Below, in pieces: positions 61,444 to 64,000 of a stretch of 64,000 bases of DNA. The stretch covers positions 62,001-126,000 of the forward strand of contig OZ244805.1 in assembly GCA_965220095.1 (NCBI GenBank), given 5' to 3'. The notes beneath the pieces are model-generated. The model was given only the letters and a program-made list of their open reading frames with translations. It did no database searches and was not told the origin of the DNA. Made by a program: the position numbers and the translations under genes. How positions within the stretch are numbered: the stretch's first letter is position 1; every line of letters starts with the position of its first letter. The stretch is from Bin87 sp965220095 (GTDB taxonomy: Bacteria; Chloroflexota; Dehalococcoidia; Lucifugimonadales; UBA3495).

Positions 61444-62466
61444 CTACTGTTCCTGCAACTGGTTGACGATGCGGCGCAGTTGGGCGTGTTCCGCGTTGTT
61501 GGTGGTCTGGATCGAGAAGTGCATTTCGTCAACCAACCCGCCGTACCGTTCCTTGAACATGCCGGGTATCTCGTCGTACTCGCCGATGATTGCGAACGCG
61601 TCCAGCATCTCATCCGGCACCAGGTTGCCCATCTCTTCCCACTTGCCTTCCAGAGACAGCCGGTGCAATTGGCGGCCGATGTCTTCGAAGCCGTGGCACT
61701 CCAGCACCGGGAAATAGGTGCGCGTGGAGGAATAGAAAGCGATTCGACGGCGCGTTTCGGCGTCCATTGCTTTGATGGCGGCCTGATTGGGGCCGGTTAC
61801 GATGAACCCGCCGCCAACTACGGACACGTCCGCCGGGTCGCGCCCCGCCCGTCGCGCGCCCTCGGCAATGTTGGGCTTGACTATCTGGCGCACGTACTCG
61901 GGGGAGGTGAGACTGTGCAGCATCAGACCGTCGCTGCATTCGCCGGCGACCAGACAGTTGTAGCCGTTAACGGCAGCGGTGAACACTTCGGGATGGGCGT
62001 ATTCGCTGGGTCCGGGGCTGAAAAACGGCGTCATCAAAGAGAACTGGTAGAAATCGCCGGCGTATTCCAGGTTGCTGCCGGTGTCCCAGCAATTCCAGAT
62101 TGCCTGCAACGACTGCACATATTCACGCAGACGCGGCCCAGGCGAACCACCCCATCGGGTGGCGAACCGCCGCTCGATGTGTCCCTTAACCTGGGTGCCC
62201 AGGCCGAGCCGGAACCGTCCACCGCTGGCGTCTTGCAGATCACGGGCGGTATAGGCCAGTACCATCGGGGAGCGCGGGAAGGCGATGGCCACGTGGGTCT
62301 CCAGCGTCACGCGGCTGGTGGTCGTAGCGGCCACCGCCAACGGCAGGAACGGATCGTGGGCGGTTTCGTTGGTGGCGATACCGTCGTAACCCATCGACTC
62401 GGCCCAGGCAGCCTCGGCGGCCACGGCATTCAGGTCGCGGGATTTTAGGGAATAGACGACTCGCAT
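61444..62466 (-). CDS. LLM-class (luciferase-like) flavin-dependent oxidoreductase
   Basis: A 340-residue TIM-barrel enzyme of the bacterial luciferase-like superfamily, using FMN or F420. Landmarks: WAESMGYDGIATNETAHDPFLPLAVAA, TSRVTLETHVAIAFPRSPMVLAYTARDLQDASGGRFRLGLGTQVKGHIERRFA (typical G-L-G-T-Q-V-x-x-H-x-E-R), and the DGLMLHSLTSPEYVRQ region. It resembles the F420-type subfamily seen in actinobacteria and Chloroflexota. Substrate unknown. Confidence 0.9.
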   Translation of the reverse strand: MRVVYSLKSRDLNAVAAEAAWAESMGYDGIATNETAHDPFLPLAVAATTTSRVTLETHVAIAFPRSPMVLAYTARDLQDASGGRFRLGLGTQVKGHIERRFATRWGGSPGPRLREYVQSLQAIWNCWDTGSNLEYAGDFYQFSLMTPFFSPGPSEYAHPEVFTAAVNGYNCLVAGECSDGLMLHSLTSPEYVRQIVKPNIAEGARRAGRDPADVSVVGGGFIVTGPNQAAIKAMDAETRRRIAFYSSTRTYFPVLECHGFEDIGRQLHRLSLEGKWEEMGNLVPDEMLDAFAIIGEYDEIPGMFKERYGGLVDEMHFSIQTTNNAEHAQLRRIVNQLQEQ

Positions 62467-62497
62467 AATGGCTCCTGTCAGAAATGGGTTTTGCTTT

Positions 62498-63481
62498 TTA
62501 ATGAGGCGGTTTCACTTGGATTGGTACCAGCTCGAACTTTAGCCCCAGCATTTCCTGAAAATCATCTGGGATGTCATTCCAATATTCGATCAGCAAATCC
62601 GACAGTTGGCTACCGTTAATCAAGCCGATACGTGGGAAGCCCGATTCTGTCGCTGCCTCACGCGCGCCTTTCCCGAAATCCGCTGTTGTTACTACAGCCC
62701 CTTGGCCCCCTTGCGGGATAACTTGCCGGAGTTTCTTTACAGCACTGGCACTAACTGTTTTGTTCTTGTAGCGTTTAGCTTGTACGTAGATTTCTACTAC
62801 CGCCAAGTTGGACACATTCAATACTCCCTTCACATCCACGCCCTCATCCCCAGGTTTGCCGACGACTTCCGTGTCCCCAACACCGAGAGCCGACAGCAGG
62901 TGACTGACGAATATCTCGAACTCATCAGGGTCCAGTTTCAGGATATGATCGAGGACTACACGGCGGTGATCTTGCTTGGGAGGCGGGGTCGGTGTCGGAC
63001 CAGTGCGGCTGATCGCGACCCAAAACTCATCTCGTTGCGGGATCGCGAAAGCTGATTTGGCGGCTTTCATGGTCTGCTGGAATGACACGGACATCTCTGA
63101 CTTGTTAAGAGGTTTTTCCGCCCAATCGACTTTGCGGCGATGGGGAAACCAGCAGCCGTCGGCAGGCTCGGGTTCGTAGTATAAATCGTCCGTAACCTGC
63201 CCGTACCACAACTGGGACGAATCTTCCGCCGGGGTGATTACGTAATCGTCAATTTGGATTTCCCTCAAAAATAAAAAAGCCATTCCGACGATTGCTCCCG
63301 TTACGTATGGACTTGTAATCTCGGATCGAGACTTCTCGAACCAGTGCTTGAGTTCTTCTTTGTCCGTGACGGAGGCAGCATTTCCATATTCGCTAAACCA
63401 ACCACCGCCCACATAACCTCCATCAACAAAGGCCTGTGTGTGCTTGCCGTTTTCTGCGCGAACGCACCAAACGTTCGTCAT
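62498..63481 (-). CDS. Mrr-like restriction endonuclease
   Basis: A 327-residue two-domain protein. The C-terminal half is an Mrr catalytic domain: LDPDEFEIFVSHLLSALG, GKPGDEGVDVKGV (D216) and VEIYVQAKRYKN (Q234-x-K236), then GAVVTTADFGKGAREAA. The N-terminal half (VWCVRAENGKHTQAFVDGGYVGGGWF, then LWYGQVTDDLYYEPE) is like the small-domain module found in several restriction-like proteins and may sense modified DNA. No methyltransferase is adjacent, so it could be a modification-dependent (type IV) enzyme. 32 bases separate it from the luciferase-like gene. Confidence 0.8.
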   Translation of the reverse strand: MTNVWCVRAENGKHTQAFVDGGYVGGGWFSEYGNAASVTDKEELKHWFEKSRSEITSPYVTGAIVGMAFLFLREIQIDDYVITPAEDSSQLWYGQVTDDLYYEPEPADGCWFPHRRKVDWAEKPLNKSEMSVSFQQTMKAAKSAFAIPQRDEFWVAISRTGPTPTPPPKQDHRRVVLDHILKLDPDEFEIFVSHLLSALGVGDTEVVGKPGDEGVDVKGVLNVSNLAVVEIYVQAKRYKNKTVSASAVKKLRQVIPQGGQGAVVTTADFGKGAREAATESGFPRIGLINGSQLSDLLIEYWNDIPDDFQEMLGLKFELVPIQVKPPH

Positions 63482-63521
63482 TGTATGCCTCCCATGAATC
63501 TCTGATTACTATCTTGAGGCG

Positions 63522-63836
63522 TCAGGGTATTCCTTTCCGGTAGATGGTGATTCCGAACGCGTCGATGTGACGCTTTAATGGTGGGTGTTTGATGCTGGCG
63601 TAATCTTGTATGTCGCACTTCTGGGGAATGTCCAAATCCTCCAGGTCCAGCGCCAGCCGCCCCAGCCGATAGTTGTCCAAAATCCCATGAGTCGCCAGGT
63701 CGTAATCCGAGCGTGGCGTTGCCTTGCCGGTAGCGCGCGAGCCGAACAGCGTTACCGCCGTCAGCTCTGGATAAGCGGTGAAAACCCGGTTCATCTTGTC
63801 CCAGGTTGCCAGCGGCAGGTCAGGGGCTTTCATCAT
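63522..63836 (-). CDS. MNT-domain nucleotidyltransferase (antitoxin-like)
   Basis: A 104-residue minimal nucleotidyltransferase with LFGSRATGKATPRSDYDL, the G-S-x-x-x-G ... S-D-x-D-L signature. In HEPN/MNT pairs the MNT protein neutralises the HEPN toxin, in some cases by modifying it with AMP. Its start overlaps the end of the HEPN-like gene, consistent with a pair. Confidence 0.85.
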   Translation of the reverse strand: MMKAPDLPLATWDKMNRVFTAYPELTAVTLFGSRATGKATPRSDYDLATHGILDNYRLGRLALDLEDLDIPQKCDIQDYASIKHPPLKRHIDAFGITIYRKGIP

Positions 63837-64000
63837 CCAGCAGTTCCAGGCTCAACCGATGGTAGAGGTTGTCGAGGACGGCCAGATAGCGACGGCGAAT
63901 GTTTTCAATCACGGCCTCAAACCTCGCAAAGTCGTAGGTATGCGACATCAAGTTGCGGTCAACGAGCATATCCGTCCAAGCGTCCCCGTCGGCAATCAGT
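63820..64000 (-). CDS. HEPN-like nucleotidyltransferase substrate-binding protein (partial)
   Basis: The C-terminal 59 or so residues of a gene cut by the window end. They read DAWTDMLVDRNLMSHTYD and then FEAVIENIRRRYLAVLDNLYHRL, matching HI0074-like HEPN proteins; RNLMSH is the family R-x4-H-type motif. It overlaps the MNT gene by 17 bases, forming a HEPN/MNT toxin-antitoxin-type pair. The N-terminus lies outside the window. Confidence 0.85.
   Translation of the reverse strand, partial: LIADGDAWTDMLVDRNLMSHTYDFARFEAVIENIRRRYLAVLDNLYHRLSLELLDDESP

Noticed and set aside
1..64000. tRNA, rRNA, tmRNA or SRP RNA genes
   Set aside because: No cloverleaf or conserved RNA core was recognised by eye; a tRNAscan/Rfam run would be decisive.

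Overview
The window is GC-rich bacterial chromosome with a largely oxidative, catabolic gene set. The mix points to Chloroflexota, most plausibly a SAR202/Dehalococcoidia-like lineage. It includes an LLM-class flavin oxidoreductase, a PPOX flavoprotein, SMP-30 and BNR/NHL propellers, a DUF1800/DUF1501 pair, a DUF2298 membrane protein, an acVLRF1-type release factor and tandem LigB-type dioxygenases. The taxonomic call is an inference from gene content; no rRNA or other taxonomic marker is in the window.

Layout. 0.1-4.1 kb: a peptide-type ABC importer (lipoprotein plus two permeases). 4.1-5.3 kb: three tandem retropepsin-like proteases. 5.6-10.6 kb: SMP-30 lactonase, BNR propeller, two unassigned genes and a FAH-family enzyme. 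11.1-16.5 kb: a PH-like membrane protein, the uma2-folD-queA operon, and an operon of a signal-less BtuF-like protein, a small protein and a Rieske protein. 16.5-20.6 kb: DUF1800, DUF1501 and NHL genes between a promoter and a strong terminator. 20.6-31.6 kb: thioesterase, ornithine carbamoyltransferase, Der, PlsY-like acyltransferase, an IS66 remnant, LigA, PPOX protein, DUF2298 protein and FtsY. 31.6-34.5 kb: repeat-rich spacer, then a TPP riboswitch with terminator in front of a sodium:solute symporter, a strong thiamine-transporter candidate. 34.5-46.7 kb: duplicated extradiol dioxygenases, frameshifted mutS2, a YafQ/DinJ toxin-antitoxin pair, acVLRF1, a DinB/tetrapyrrole-methylase-like fusion, a GarR-type reductase, enoyl-CoA hydratase, cyclophilin lipoprotein, RraA-like aldolase and a small exporter. 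46.8-51.1 kb: an insertion-sequence graveyard with two decayed IS630-type elements, a third IS nested in the first, and an array of eighteen 19-bp repeats. 51.3-59.7 kb: XerC/D recombinase, UvrC, MgtE, aldehyde dehydrogenase and a LmbE-type deacetylase. 59.8-64.0 kb: nuclease-fold and defence-like genes (a coiled-coil protein with 42-bp repeats, an MmcB-like protein, an Mrr-like enzyme, an MNT/HEPN pair) around a luciferase-like oxidoreductase.

Mobile DNA is the most distinctive theme. Besides the IS elements there are at least two families of short non-coding elements. Both have terminal inverted repeats starting CAGGG (degenerate in some ends) and flanking duplications of about 10 bp, features I associate with ISAs1-type transposition. 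A third family of about 108-bp palindromic repeats (TGTCATTGCGAG ends) is also dispersed.

Several enzymes could act together on aromatic and carboxylic acid breakdown: LigB ring cleavage, FAH hydrolase, RraA aldolase, enoyl-CoA hydratase, GarR reductase, aldehyde dehydrogenase and the SMP-30 lactonase. They are scattered and not one operon, so this link is only suggestive.
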